A stretch of DNA of 64,000 bases, taken from Cristatella mucedo (lineage: Eukaryota > Bryozoa > Phylactolaemata > Cristatellidae). A program made the translations under genes and the position numbers. The DNA lies in NCBI GenBank assembly GCA_009760855.2, contig WPIO01000039.1:2648501-2712500 (forward strand), read 5' to 3'. A model generated the notes under the pieces. That model was not told the DNA's origin. It made no database searches and saw nothing but the letters and a program-made list of their open reading frames with translations. Of the stretch, positions 23,694-36,600 are shown piece by piece; position 1 is the stretch's first letter, and every line of letters begins with the position of its first letter.

Positions 23694-24689
23694 ATCAGGT
23701 CAGGGCGCTAGACGACCTTGCAGGATTGCACTCCCAGATGACGAACAGCACTGCATAGACAGATAAGAAGAGTTTAAATGGTTACCTTCTTAACCATCAA
23801 ATAATGATTGCAGAATGTATGTCGGTTTCCAATGTGGTCCCTGCAAAATAAGAGAATCTTCTGTGCTATACTTATGATTTATTGAACATATTAGAAATTA
23901 GTTTTGTTGCTGAAAATTTGGTGACAGTTTTCCGTGCTCTGCCATGATTTTTCCAAAGGTCTTACTAATATCGTGACGCTTTCATTTCATAATGCAATGA
24001 ACAGTGGACAATGTCCAGAGACAGACTCGAAAATAAATCCCAATTCTTAAATAAGTCAAATGAGCTAGGGTATGCTGGCATTTAAGCTGCCGCTCATTGG
24101 AGTTTAAGTGATCCTCACAAATATACAACGTCTGAGCAATCTCATAAAGTCTAAACGTAATTCGCAACGCCTTAATAATCCCGAGCCAATCAGTTCGCAC
24201 CTAACCTATAATTAATGTTCTATTTAACATCCGGCAGGTACATTATTAATTGCACAACCTTGCACATTAACGATTAGCAGATATTTATGAGGAATAATAC
24301 TAATGATTAAGCGTGTGTACGGCACTATGAAGACCCAATAACAATCTACTATTCAATCGCTTTATAGCTTCCTGCCAGAAAAGCAAGAACCGGCAATTAA
24401 TACCGTGCAAGGCATCATACTTAAAAAAGCATGCAAAAGTTAACGAGCATAATGCTTTCCCAAGCACGCAATGATACATGAGAATAACTTCAGCGAAATC
24501 GGCTGGTTAAACCTCTTGTCAGTTAAATGCGCTGAATCTTGCCCCGGGGTGTAAGCACAGAAACACAGCGTAAAATGCATGTTCACTGGGAGCAGATGGA
24601 TAGCAAAGATGGACATATGCGTTATCAGCTGGCATTTCAGCGATGCAAAGTCATTGCGTTCGAAGCTAAGCGTAAAAGACTCACGACAT

Positions 24690-25005
24690 TCATCACAATA
24701 TCCCCTGACTTGACCACATTTAAAAAGAACTTTAAAACACACATATTTAGGACAGCATTTAGTTGGCCCCTGTGATTCTTCCTTCGTGTGCTTATGCCTG
24801 CTGACACTGTGCGTGCTGCCACTCACCACATTTGCATGCTTACCATGTGCATGTCACCCTTAACCATGCTATTCAAGTTGTTTATCAAGCATGATCTTAT
24901 TCACCATTCAATCGCGTTCCCCTTTCCAGCAAATGTAAAGCGCCTAGAAAGAGATTGAGTTCTCTGAGAGCGCGTTCATAAAGTACACTATTATTATTAT
25001 CATCA
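24690..25005 (+). mobile_element. Family-1 LINE 3' end
   Basis: The ORF end (TSPDLTTFKKNFKTHIFRTAF in decayed form), 3' UTR and tail AAAGCGCCTAGAAAGAG ... CACTATTATTATT. Confidence 0.85.
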
Positions 25006-25036
25006 TAAAAAGTATGTTACAGTGAATTCAAATTGT

Positions 25037-25325
<289 letters not shown>

Positions 25326-25339
25326 AAGTCTTTTAAACT

Positions 25340-26635
25340 GGCTATGTTCATGCTGAATCAGAAAACGTAACTCAGTCGTACGCAATGTGATTTGGATGCA
25401 GCAACCAATAAATGTAAAGCATCCATATCAGGACAAAACTTGGCAAACGCATTGCTTGTAATGGTGCCAGTCCCAGCAAGCCCACGGTGCATACCTGCGA
25501 TGCCCTGAGATTTGTAATCATAGAAAGCAACTTTGAGGTGCTGAACCAATTCACGCAGATAGGCTGACAGTAGCCTAACGTGGCAGCAACCACTAGCACT
25601 GTTAGGCGATGCCTAGAATAAATAAAATCGCTGAATGCGTCTAATAGATTTTTCAAGGCCTACAAAGCGTGCTTTGCAATCTAGTCGGGGATCAGGGCAA
25701 GTCTGGGTCACGTCATTCATGTGCGAGCAATCTTAGCTTAGCCCTCAGGAGAACTCTTAGAGGTAAGATGAACGTATGCTGTTTCTTAGATGGAATTTCT
25801 TGCAAGATATTAGATAAAGTGTGGAATATAAGTATTCCTTTTATTTATTTCTAAGGTGTATATGGTGGTGCACCGAAAGAATGAAAGCCGGGGAGTTTCC
25901 TTAGCGGAATATTTTGCACAAACCAACAATCTATTAAAGCAACTACTGCTTCTCCATGGTAGCCTTTCCATTCTTGGAAGACACTACATGTGTGACGGGG
26001 CGCCTTCTAGCATGTCTGAACACATTCTTTCTTGATAGCCCTAATAAAGGCTAATGCTTTCCATGATCCATCTCTGTAGCTTTAAGATAGACTCTTGTAC
26101 ACTATTACAGAGAGGCATTTTGACTTTTTCATGTATAGGTACCAAAGCTATTTGCTATTTGAATACTGTCTACATATCCGGTCGACTAATTCGGAGCCAG
26201 TGACTCCTTGGCTGCGCTTCGTGGCACTTGCTTCACCACTGTTTGTCTAGAGTCGGGTGAGATAAGACAAGCCCCGCTATGAGTCCTGTGCTTGGGGCCT
26301 AAATACAATACATAACACTCTTGGAAGAATACTCCATATATTGCTGCTTGTGCAATTAAAAGATTGAAGATGGTCAGAAAGTCTGCAAGATAAGCTTTAG
26401 TGCAAATACCGATAGCTAGGTACCCGTATGCAGTTTCCGGTCAGAGCCGGTTGCCTAACGTGAAGGGTATTCAGGCTCCAACAACTTCGCATGCTAATCA
26501 AGGGTCAATCGCCTGGCTCCTAGGTTTTCAATGGCGTTTGAGTCGCTTGATGGTGCGATTCTTATAACGGTCTCGAAATATAGAGCCAATGGCAGACTGA
26601 CTGATCCATAGATTGCGCCATGTGATGCAATCCAA
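25340..26635. other. Intergenic sequence before copy B
   Basis: A minus-strand pair of overlapping open frames (25372-25656) might be a decayed ORF with a frameshift, but no family is recognised. Nothing else is seen. Confidence 0.35.
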
Positions 26636-26665
26636 GGACCTTGACATTTGCACACAGATAAAAGG
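26636..26665 (+). promoter_or_regulatory. Copy B promoter: GGACCTTGA box and weak TATA (GATAAAAGG)
   Basis: ACCTTGAC at 26638-26645 lies 70 bp before the ATG. The TATA-like GATAAAAGG at 26657-26665 lies 51 bp before it, nearly the copy A spacing. On the minus strand the box reads TCAAGGTCC, one base from the extended nuclear-receptor half-site TCAAGGTCA. Confidence 0.45.
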
Positions 26666-26707
26666 TAGAGCCGTCCAGCCGAACCTTGGTTACGGCATTC
26701 AGGCACG

Positions 26708-29049
26708 ATGGATGGCCTGGACTTCAGTGCCTTGCCACTGTGGAGCGTCCTTTCGGGTGCGGCAGTCATTTTGTTATACGTGTAAGTACTAGCGACCGTA
26801 GTGCATGCACATTCGACGATTAGCAAGCAACCAATTGGTTCATCTGTTGCTGGTTGCTGCTGGCGAGCGGTTTATCTAGCTAGGCAAACCCATTAAAGGC
26901 TGCCAGGTTGCAGATCCGCCCTGAGTGTCCACGATTTACGGAGGGTGCTTGACCCGGGTCAAAATCCTAGCTGCTTAAACCGCCTCTTTTTGTATAATGA
27001 CAGAAGAGCCTTTATGGCTATCACCACCGCTTGCAGCGGCGATAAAGGATCGCCCACCGCAGGAATCGAACCCACGACCCCGGCACCGAGGTCATGAAAG
27101 CAACCACCTTACCTAGTGTGCCTTTACGGCTCACCAATGCGAGCTTGTGCATGCTCACTGATATTCAGAGCCAGCTATGATGAGTTAAATGAACCTCCAG
27201 ACAGCATCCAGCTAGAGGTTGTAACCTCGTATATTGGCTCCTTCATTACCGGCTGCCTGCGGCCAATTTCAACTTTATTTAAATTAAATGGCTAATTTCA
27301 ACTTCTTAAGGTTCGGTTTTAGCATAGTCCGTTAGACATCGCGAAAGGTATGGACGCTCAGTCTAGATAATTTAGGCTCTGTGGTTAACAGCAATGCTGA
27401 AGCTGTCAATTTTACCGTTAGCCACTAGTAGTCGCCCACTCAGCTTGCCAGAGACAAGTTGCTATACTTTAGGTAGCTCTCGGGGATGAAAAGTAGAATA
27501 TAAGCGAAAAAGGCAGCGGAGCTTAGCCCCTTCCTAGATGAAAATCTAGGAACGAACCTTTAATATCGTACCTGCTTAAGTTATTTACACTCACTTGGCC
27601 TCAAGGTTGAATCCAATCGAATATTTCAGCAAACAGGCGAAAAACATTGATTGCCTTCACAAATTTTGCAGTATTTGTTTTATCAGCTAAAAAATATCTC
27701 AAATCACCTGTGTTACTACTTAATCCGACGCAAGAGATATCGTGTAGCCTAGCAATATTTTCAAATACATAAACTGAGCTGACAAACATTCGAAATAGCA
27801 GCCAGTGGAGAGACTGTCCTGGTAAGCAGGCACCATAGCGGCAATGTTCTCTCTTGAGTGAGGAATTATCGACTGGTTTGTGTGTCTACTCGGCTTCATA
27901 TTGATCCGCTCCGTTGCAAGTGAAGGTGGAGTTCAGCTTATTCGGCAGCCTCATTTATATAGCTGGAGAAGAGTCGTGTTATTTATCACTCCTGATTGCA
28001 CCTGGGAATTAAACATTTGGTGTTACATGCCTCCAACCCACGACCTGGATCGCGAAATGCGGGCTTTACGCCTATTCAGATACCCATAAAAATATACAAT
28101 GCCACAGCTTGAACAAGGAAAAACCTGGCTGTATTGTGTATAGCTTGCCTTTTCGCACTAATTGGCCATTGTAATAGCTGTATTTTGAAAAATACTTTTA
28201 CAGGCAGCCTTATCACACGAGTGTTAGTCTATGTGAAGCCACCAGCTCTACGTGCCAAATCATCATCTTTAAAGAGCAACATGCCACGATGCTAGTTCTA
28301 AATTTTTGGTTAAAAACGGATCAAGCGATCTCTACACAGAAAGCGTTCTATTCAGTCTTTGGCGTACTGTTAAGTTAAGGTCGTCGCTCTACGAAGCCTT
28401 GCCTTCAAAGAGCCAATTCTACCAAGCCTGGCAGATGAAATCGATAGCAGTGTGCCTACTAAGAACATTCAAAGCCCGAGCTACGGTAAAAGCAATTAAA
28501 GAACACCTGATTGATTTACTAATTTGCATAGCCCCCATAGAGCTTCACTAGCTGTCATCCAGCAGCAGGATGCGTTTCACTCAGCACTCAGCTTTTGCCA
28601 GCGTTTAAATTAGCAGCCTGCCAGGTAAATAAAAAAATCTGTGAAAATGTATCGCTCACATTCCCAACGAAGGCAGTGAACTCTGAGGAAATGACATGCG
28701 AGCAATGAGGCAGTGCCAATTACATGCATTTAGTCGTTTCTGTGTTGAGCTTTGAAGTAAAGAAGACAAAGTCATTCAGTTTTCTTTCACGTAAAGCCTA
28801 CCGGTTTCTCTAGTGGGCACCATAAAGCCGACAAGGCTTCTGAATCTTGAGCGTCGCTAGAGCCGCGAGTCATGTCTGTCATCTTGAGAACATTTACTTT
28901 ATACAGCACCGAGCTTAAAATGGTACTATTCCTAATGGCTGGCGTAAGCAGTAAATTTCTTTAGAACTGGAATATTTGAGCTCTGAAATTTAGTCGATTC
29001 ACGATTAAATAGCAATGACTTACATGACGTTTTTATTTCATCTGCAGAA

Positions 29050-29088
<39 letters not shown>

Positions 29089-32000
29089 TTATTTATTTAT
29101 TTATTTATTTATATAAGGGATTTCTGTGCTGGCTCACCCCAGCCGTACTTAATCTACTTCTGTTACTATAATGTTGGTTTCAGTCAATTATCTGTTGAAT
29201 GCACTAGCTGAATCTGAGAATTTCTTAAGATACATTTAACACAGTTGTGTAATAGGCAATGGCTATTTATGCTATGCCGATTTCTAGAGGATTGTCATTG
29301 ATTTTACCATATCGAATCAATTATTTGCTCCAAAATCAGCAATCTTACCAAAGATTTTGCTAGATAAAAGTACCCTGTCAATCGTGTGAGCTTATTTTCA
29401 AATTGAAAAACTAGTGCAGCCACGTCTTCTTTTAAACCGGTTTGTGTGGTAATTTTTCCTCTTAATAAATCCGGTGAATATACACTTCCTTTGTATATTC
29501 ACTGGAAAAAGCTATTTCTATCACTCTACCTTGGCAAGGCGTACCGGTACATTTTCTCAACTCAAGTTACCCACAGTAGTAACGGTCACATGGATTGATG
29601 TAATGTAATGTATCTCCGTCTGTAACTCCACAAAGTCATAAAGACTATGTGGGTGTTACGCAGGAGAGTTTTGTATAGCGCACTCACAGCCTAAGCGGCT
29701 TTCGGTACGCATTCGGTAGCCAACAGACTTCGTCTCACGAAACAAAGAGAAAGTGGAAAGCATAGCAAAGTCAGGAGAGCAGTTGAGGTAGTGAGTAGCA
29801 TAGAAGTAGCAGCTCAGGACCGCTGAAAAAGATGTGCCATAGTCAGCAGTAGAGTAGTTGTCGTTGCGTAAGAATTGTGGAAGCGAGTTCCACAGTCTAG
29901 GACATGCAGAGCTAAAGCTTCTGTCGCCAACAGTCTTTAAGCGGAGGAATCGGACAGCTAATTTATTGTCCACACAGGACCTCAGGGCACGAACAGGCTG
30001 AAACTGGTGTAGCAGTTCAGCTAGGTACGAAGGAGCCAAGCCGTGGCGGGCCTTGTGGGTCAGCGTAAGAATTTGATTGATGATAATAATAACAATGATG
30101 TATTTGTATAGCATCATAAGAGAACTTAATCTCTTTCTAGGCACTTACCGTATGCTGTAAAGGAAGCACGATAAAATGGTTAGTGGTAATGAGCACAATG
30201 ACAGTAAGTATGAGGGTAGAGATAATATGTACATTGCCAACATGCAAATTTGGTTATTTGGAAATTATATTTTGAATGGCATTACTTAACAGCATCACTG
30301 AATTATGCACCTATATGTATGCTTAACCATAGTAGAATGCAGGAACAAACGCCTGCAAATTCGGCCAGTAACTACTATCTGAAGTAGTTGAATTTAGCGC
30401 ATGTACTTGGGTGGCTTTGGCTTGCGCAATCTCTTGAGTTTTTAAACAAATTTCAAAGATTTACTTGTTAAAGCAAATTTCTTAGAAAACAATGGTAATC
30501 CTAGGCATTGAACGCGGTGCCAACAGGCACTGGCTATCCTGAACTTTCCCGGCAGCTTGAGTTGGGTACCAGGTCCGCCCAAAGTGCCTGTGCAGCTTAT
30601 TTATGATTGACTATGGAAAGGTCAGTGTGAGGCCGCACTCACGCCTTTAAGCAAGCTACAACTCATTCAGTCTGGAACGTGGCGTTCAAAGTGTCCATGG
30701 GATTAGGATGAATTGTTGAAGTTTTGTAGGCAGTGCTTACGGTGGTTAAATTTCAAGTTAACACGACGCAACACGACCAAAGAACAGCTCTGAAATTATT
30801 AGGAACTCTAGACGAAATCCTAAACTCTAATGGCTAGATGGAGAGCGATGAAAGCATTATCTGAGTTCTAAATGCTTAATGTTTTGTCCCTTAGCACGAA
30901 ATGAAAACGCACTAGCTTGAATGGGAAAGCAGCATTTTCATATATAGCCTTAGCTTTGGCTTTTTTTAAGCATAGAGTTTTTCCGCTTACCTCTAATAAG
31001 AGACGAAATGGCCTGCGGAAGCTGCACAAATTGATCTCTAGTGACATCTCTCAGTACTTGCTATCGTGACGTTCCATAGAGCTGCCACGTGATCACTGGC
31101 CGGTTCTTAGCTATAGCAACTTAAGAGCACGTTTCTAGGAATAAGAATACCGAGCAACTGAAGCAAATTTAGCAATTCTATCCAGCCAGCAAATGAGAGT
31201 AGTTCCAGCTAATGTAGCCAAAAAGAACCTTATATGATGTAGGAACAACTCGCAAGCAGTCCATAGCCCCTATAGCTTGCTTGAGTGATAGTAAGTAGAA
31301 ATTACATGCTACATTTTGTTTAATTATAGATATCTGACATGGCCTTACGATGTATTCAAGAAGCAGGGATTAAAAGGACCAAATCCACTTCCAATAATTG
31401 GTACTATTCTGCCTTTCGTCAAGATGGTAAGCCATCAAGTCTCCTTTAGAGCTTTAACTCTTATTTTGTTAAAGATTGATGCCCACAAAGAGCCTTGCAG
31501 TCTACTGCAAGCTAAGAATAGCCTTTGCTAAAATGTAAGCTATCTGGATGCTTACATGTGCGGTTCATGCTTGAAGCATGATGAGTGCAGGCTCGTGGAC
31601 CTGCAGCTAATGAGCTTTGCATCATTGCAGTCGATGGCAGTAATAGATTTGACCAACGCAAAACTCTACGGCAAGGTTTACGGGTATGTACACGTTACTC
31701 GACTTAGCATGCTCTACGTCGCAGGCCGATCGCTACAGTAGAGCTTCATATTTGCTACCTTTTGTAAAATGTGTGGTTCCCGATCGCCATCCAGCGTACG
31801 ATATACTGTTTAAAGGTAGACTTAAGTTAGCAAGACGATTCGTTGTACACAACTTATATTTTGTGGTTTTGTAGTGCTTTTAACGGAAGAACACCAGTTC
31901 TAATGGTCAGCGATCCTGACATGGTAAAGGAAATATTGGTCAAAGAGTTCAATTGCTTTGTCAATCGAACATCTTTCAAAAGTATACAGCAGAAGCCACT

Positions 32001-33244
32001 AGATAGGATGATGACCGCGATATCTGACGACCATTGGAGGCACGTGAGAAGTAGCCTTTCTCCAGCATACAGCTCTGGTAAACTAAAGCAGGTCAGTGTC
32101 CTTGGCAGCATACCTTGACCGACCGTATACGACTGTTTATTTTGAGCTAACGGACATTTGCGGTCAATGTCTCATGTCAAGACGTATACATCCCTGCAGC
32201 AGGCTAGCATGTCCATACTGTTAGTAGCATCTTCCTAGTCCCAAAGCTAATTATGTGCATTAATTATTGCTGTTTTGTATGCCCTACCGAACCAGTTGCT
32301 TGGTAAGCTGGCAAACCGATAAGTTCTTTTTATCGGTCGCCTGACTACCATTGATGATATGCAACTCTGCAAGTGCTTGTGTGCAATCAGGCATTCCATG
32401 GAAGTTCGAAAGCGGCTTGATGTTGGTAAATGGAGCATTTTACGATTCCAAACAGTGTTTGATGACAGACCAAATTCGAGCTTTCTTTCCATTTGTTACC
32501 TGTCTGTATGTAATTGGTGCTTGACTTCAGGCATGGTTCTTATACATTTATTTATTTGAGTAAAGCATGGAAGCGCAATGATTCTAAATTGACCGTTTGG
32601 ATTTTTTAGTCTATGCATTAAAGCAAAGTTTTCGATCACAAAGCCAGAGTTTTTTAAGCCATCTCCATGTAAACACAAGTAAAACAAACCGCATTTTTAG
32701 TGTAATAAATGTAGCTATCAGTTATTCTTTAGTTTGCAAAAAAATCTGTTTGTAAGGAAAATTAATAATTGTTGAAAGGTTTTTCTAGTGCTGCCGTTAT
32801 GAATGACAGTTTCACAGGGAACACTGGCTTGGTTTTCGGTGAAAGCCACCAATAAAAGACGTGTGGGTGCCCTAGATATAAACATTCAGAGACATCTGGG
32901 AAGATATTCAAATGGGTAAAAGAATCTTTATCTTTTATCCACAGTTACGCCGCATTGATGTTTACAAAAGCACGGGTTCACCAAGCACTTTTCACTGACC
33001 TGCAAGCCCTTTAAAGCTCAGAGAAAGGATGTAAATCGGCATGTCATTGTAGTCGAATGTCTTGGAAGATGCTAATATTGCTCAAATATTTTCTATTGAT
33101 GCTTATTAATTGTTCCTTTGTCTTTAAACACTTTCAGTTTATTTTAGTTTAGATAATGTGAATATGCCTCTGACAAAAAGAAAAGAGTCAAGGTACTGAA
33201 AAAATTACAACATATACGTGCACATACATGCAGGCAAACACACA

Positions 33245-33286
<42 letters not shown>

Positions 33287-33320
33287 CAGTCAAACAGACA
33301 CGCACATGCAGCCACGCACA

Positions 33321-33373
<53 letters not shown>

Positions 33374-33648
33374 CTCTATAGTTTATCTCTCTTTTTCATA
33401 ATACACACTCACAGACACACACACAAACACAAACTCAGTCAAACAGACACGCACATGCAGGCACGCACATATCTCTCTCTCTCTCTCTCATCCTCTATAG
33501 TTTATCTCTCTTTTTCATAATACACACTCACACACACACACACACACACACATATACATACATATATATATATATATATGTATGTATATGTGTGTGTGTG
33601 TGTGTGTGTGTGAGTGTGTATTATGAAAAAGAGAGATAAACTATAGAG

Positions 33649-33696
<48 letters not shown>

Positions 33697-36600
33697 GAAT
33701 CAGCATGGTAAGGCCATGCTGCAGAGAGATTTAAATGCAACTGGTTTATCTCGCCTTGGCATTATTTCAAACCATTCTGTCGCATGATTTTAATTATCCA
33801 TCCAATTTCTTTGAGTTTTGATGAAAGTATTTGTAAGAAACACAATAACTAAATCGAAGCTAATTATGCCAGCAAAATATTCAGAAATGTCTTATAATAT
33901 AAATTAGAATTTAGTGCTAGCTTTGTTGTCATCGACACTGGTACCTCAGAAGACTCAAGGACGACAGAGTGACGGGTTAAGGTCCTAACATCATGCCAAC
34001 ATTATTATAAAATAATCCTCCTATACTTTCAGTGTACTTCGAACATCATAGACTATACTAACGATTTATTGATCAACTGAGTAATTAAATAACTGAAACC
34101 ATTAGTTGACTTGGCAAATTTGTAATTGATATCATATCCACAGCTTTTATTTATTTAAGATGCTACCTACTATAACAAATTCCGTCAAACACCTATTGGA
34201 CTTCATTGATAAGTACGAGCAGAAACCCATTGCTGTGAAGGAGTAAGTATCTTGCACACCCGTGAGGAGGTATTTCACAGCGATGGTATTTGCATTGAAG
34301 CCTCTGCTGCTACAGAAATTGCCATTGTAAATGGTGTCACTTGTACTTCAGTTCTGCCCATACTTGCTGCTCTAGCGTTCTTGCTGGTTACACGATGGAC
34401 GTAATTTCTGGTACTGCATTCGGCCTGGATACGAGATCTCTGGAGCAACCTGACAATCTATTTCTGAAGAATGCGAAAGAGTTCGTCAGTTCTATAAATA
34501 TGAAAAATATAAAACAAGTGACCGCTTTAATGGGAGCCTGTAAGTCTGAAAAAGCTGGATAGATTTAGTTTTAATGATTTGATGACCTTGTCTAGTAACC
34601 CAATGTGGCAGCTACTCGGTTGCTGACAGAACAGTCGCTTTGATTTCCAGTGGTTTCGCCGAAGCTTGGAGCTTTTCTTGGCAAATTTGGAATAAGAGTT
34701 ATCGACCTGGAAACACTGCAGTACTTAGAGAGTGTGGTGAGGACTACATTGAATGATAACAGCTGTGATGCTAAGGTAAGTTCATCGAATTCTCTCACTC
34801 TGAATGGGTTTTGAGCTCATAGGTTCTGCATACTTGGCATTAGTAACATGCAGTGTTTATATTTGTGTACTACCGTGTGGCCATCGTCGTATATCTGTAA
34901 GAGGTTGATGAATCACAGCAGCTGAGTCAAAAAGTATATCGTAAATTAAAGGCCAGAAGCTGGGCTGTGTGAAATGCTTTATCATTGGCCGCAGGTGATG
35001 CATACATTAGTGGCTGGATGCTGAACCATGTCATTCGCTTAACCATCGGCAGCAGGTGAGGCGTTCGAAATAATTACAACAGCAGCATGCACACACAACT
35101 AGTGCAGCTCTCACCTGCATGCCACTGATTATGGCAGGTCCTTATCCTACTGAATAGCTTTAACCTACGCTTACGGCACACTCTTAACCTGAAGGGCAAT
35201 CCATATCCTGATTCCATTCATTTTGAGCTAGTTAAATAAGCTACCTTTTGAGAGTAATTAGCTGCTATCGAAAGTATTCAGTTTCGAAGCTAGATTGTTC
35301 CTTGATTCTCACTGTGAACATCTATTTTTGTTTCAGGAGCGGCAAGACTTCGTACATTTGTGCCTTGAAGAACTGGTCGATGTGAAAACGGTCAGACGTG
35401 AAACCATTAAGACGACGGGTGATGGTGTATTATGGACGACGGAGGGTAAGGCTATCGTGCATCGCCACCCATCACGTATTCTCAATTCGTCGCGTATTTT
35501 GCAAGGTTTTCGTGCAATTCAAGGATGGTTCCCAACCTAGAGTGCTCTCTCAACTTCTATCCTGCAGAGGCTCAGGCCTTGCCCCTCTCTAAGTTGAACA
35601 CGGCAGTCGTACAATTTATCCCCTGCTCCTCTTCTTCCCTCTCCTGCTCAGTGCTCCAGCTGCCCAATCGGCACTTTCGTCTAAGCCCTTTTAAGATCTT
35701 GACGCTGCTTGTATTTTCACAAGTAAATCGTGCTATTATGTAATTTTTAGATCCCAGAGAGTAAATCATCTATTATGTAACATCGATATAATAGACCTGT
35801 TCCAATGGGCCCGAGCTCCAGCTCTTCTAAATAGCGTTTCACAGGTTTTTATCCTGTCAATTTAAATATTTTCGGACTTTAAAGCTCGACTTAAACCTGT
35901 CATTGCATGCTGTCCCCAGCTCAAGCCTGCTATTTAGATTTTAGTTAATTGAGCTAACTGGCTTGAAAGGATACCTCAATGATGATTCAAAATTGTCTCT
36001 TTGATATTAAGTTTTTAGACGTACGAATCTGGGAAATTATAGAACAATTAAATTTAGCCATTTAGTGCGTTTAAACAGCGTGTGATCGTGTAGTCATGAA
36101 GATAAAGACTTATGATAGAGTTTTTTCGAAGACAGATTCGTCTGCAAGTTTTCTGGTGACTCAAATTTCAACTAGCTGCATGACTGGCAATCTTATGTCT
36201 ATGTCATCATTGATGCTGGTGAAAATCATTAAGCAATCGGTCAGCTACGGAAAACGTACACCCTCTAGTATTTTCCAATACTAGACATGAAGCAAGTTGA
36301 AGATCGGCAAAGAGTATAGAACTGCTGACCGAGCATTCGGTTCTAAATCGCTAGTGATTGCATGCTCATGCCTTGTGCCTGTGTTGACGATGGGCAACAA
36401 TATTTAGGAATGCCATGTTTGCATTCGATAACCGTGTGTTCTCTTGTGAAAAGCAGTGATGACTTGTCGAGAGTTTAGAACTTTTCTTAGCCTATCACAG
36501 CTTCTGTACCATCTTTGATGATTGCATTCATGTTTAGCCCTTTTTCTAACTAAGGATAAAAATAATAATAAATATTAAAGTACTTTCAAAGCACCCAAAG

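Noticed and set aside
33225-33695. Satellite or CRISPR-like array
   Set aside because: The repeats are CA and TC microsatellites with one duplicated and inverted block; there are no regular repeats and spacers, and the DNA is from an animal.
34352-34375. Exon 6 of copy B starting 24 nt earlier, after TTCAG
   Set aside because: It also keeps the frame but adds eight residues not seen in CYP3A. The later acceptor after GCTCTAG aligns without a gap. RNA data could overturn this.
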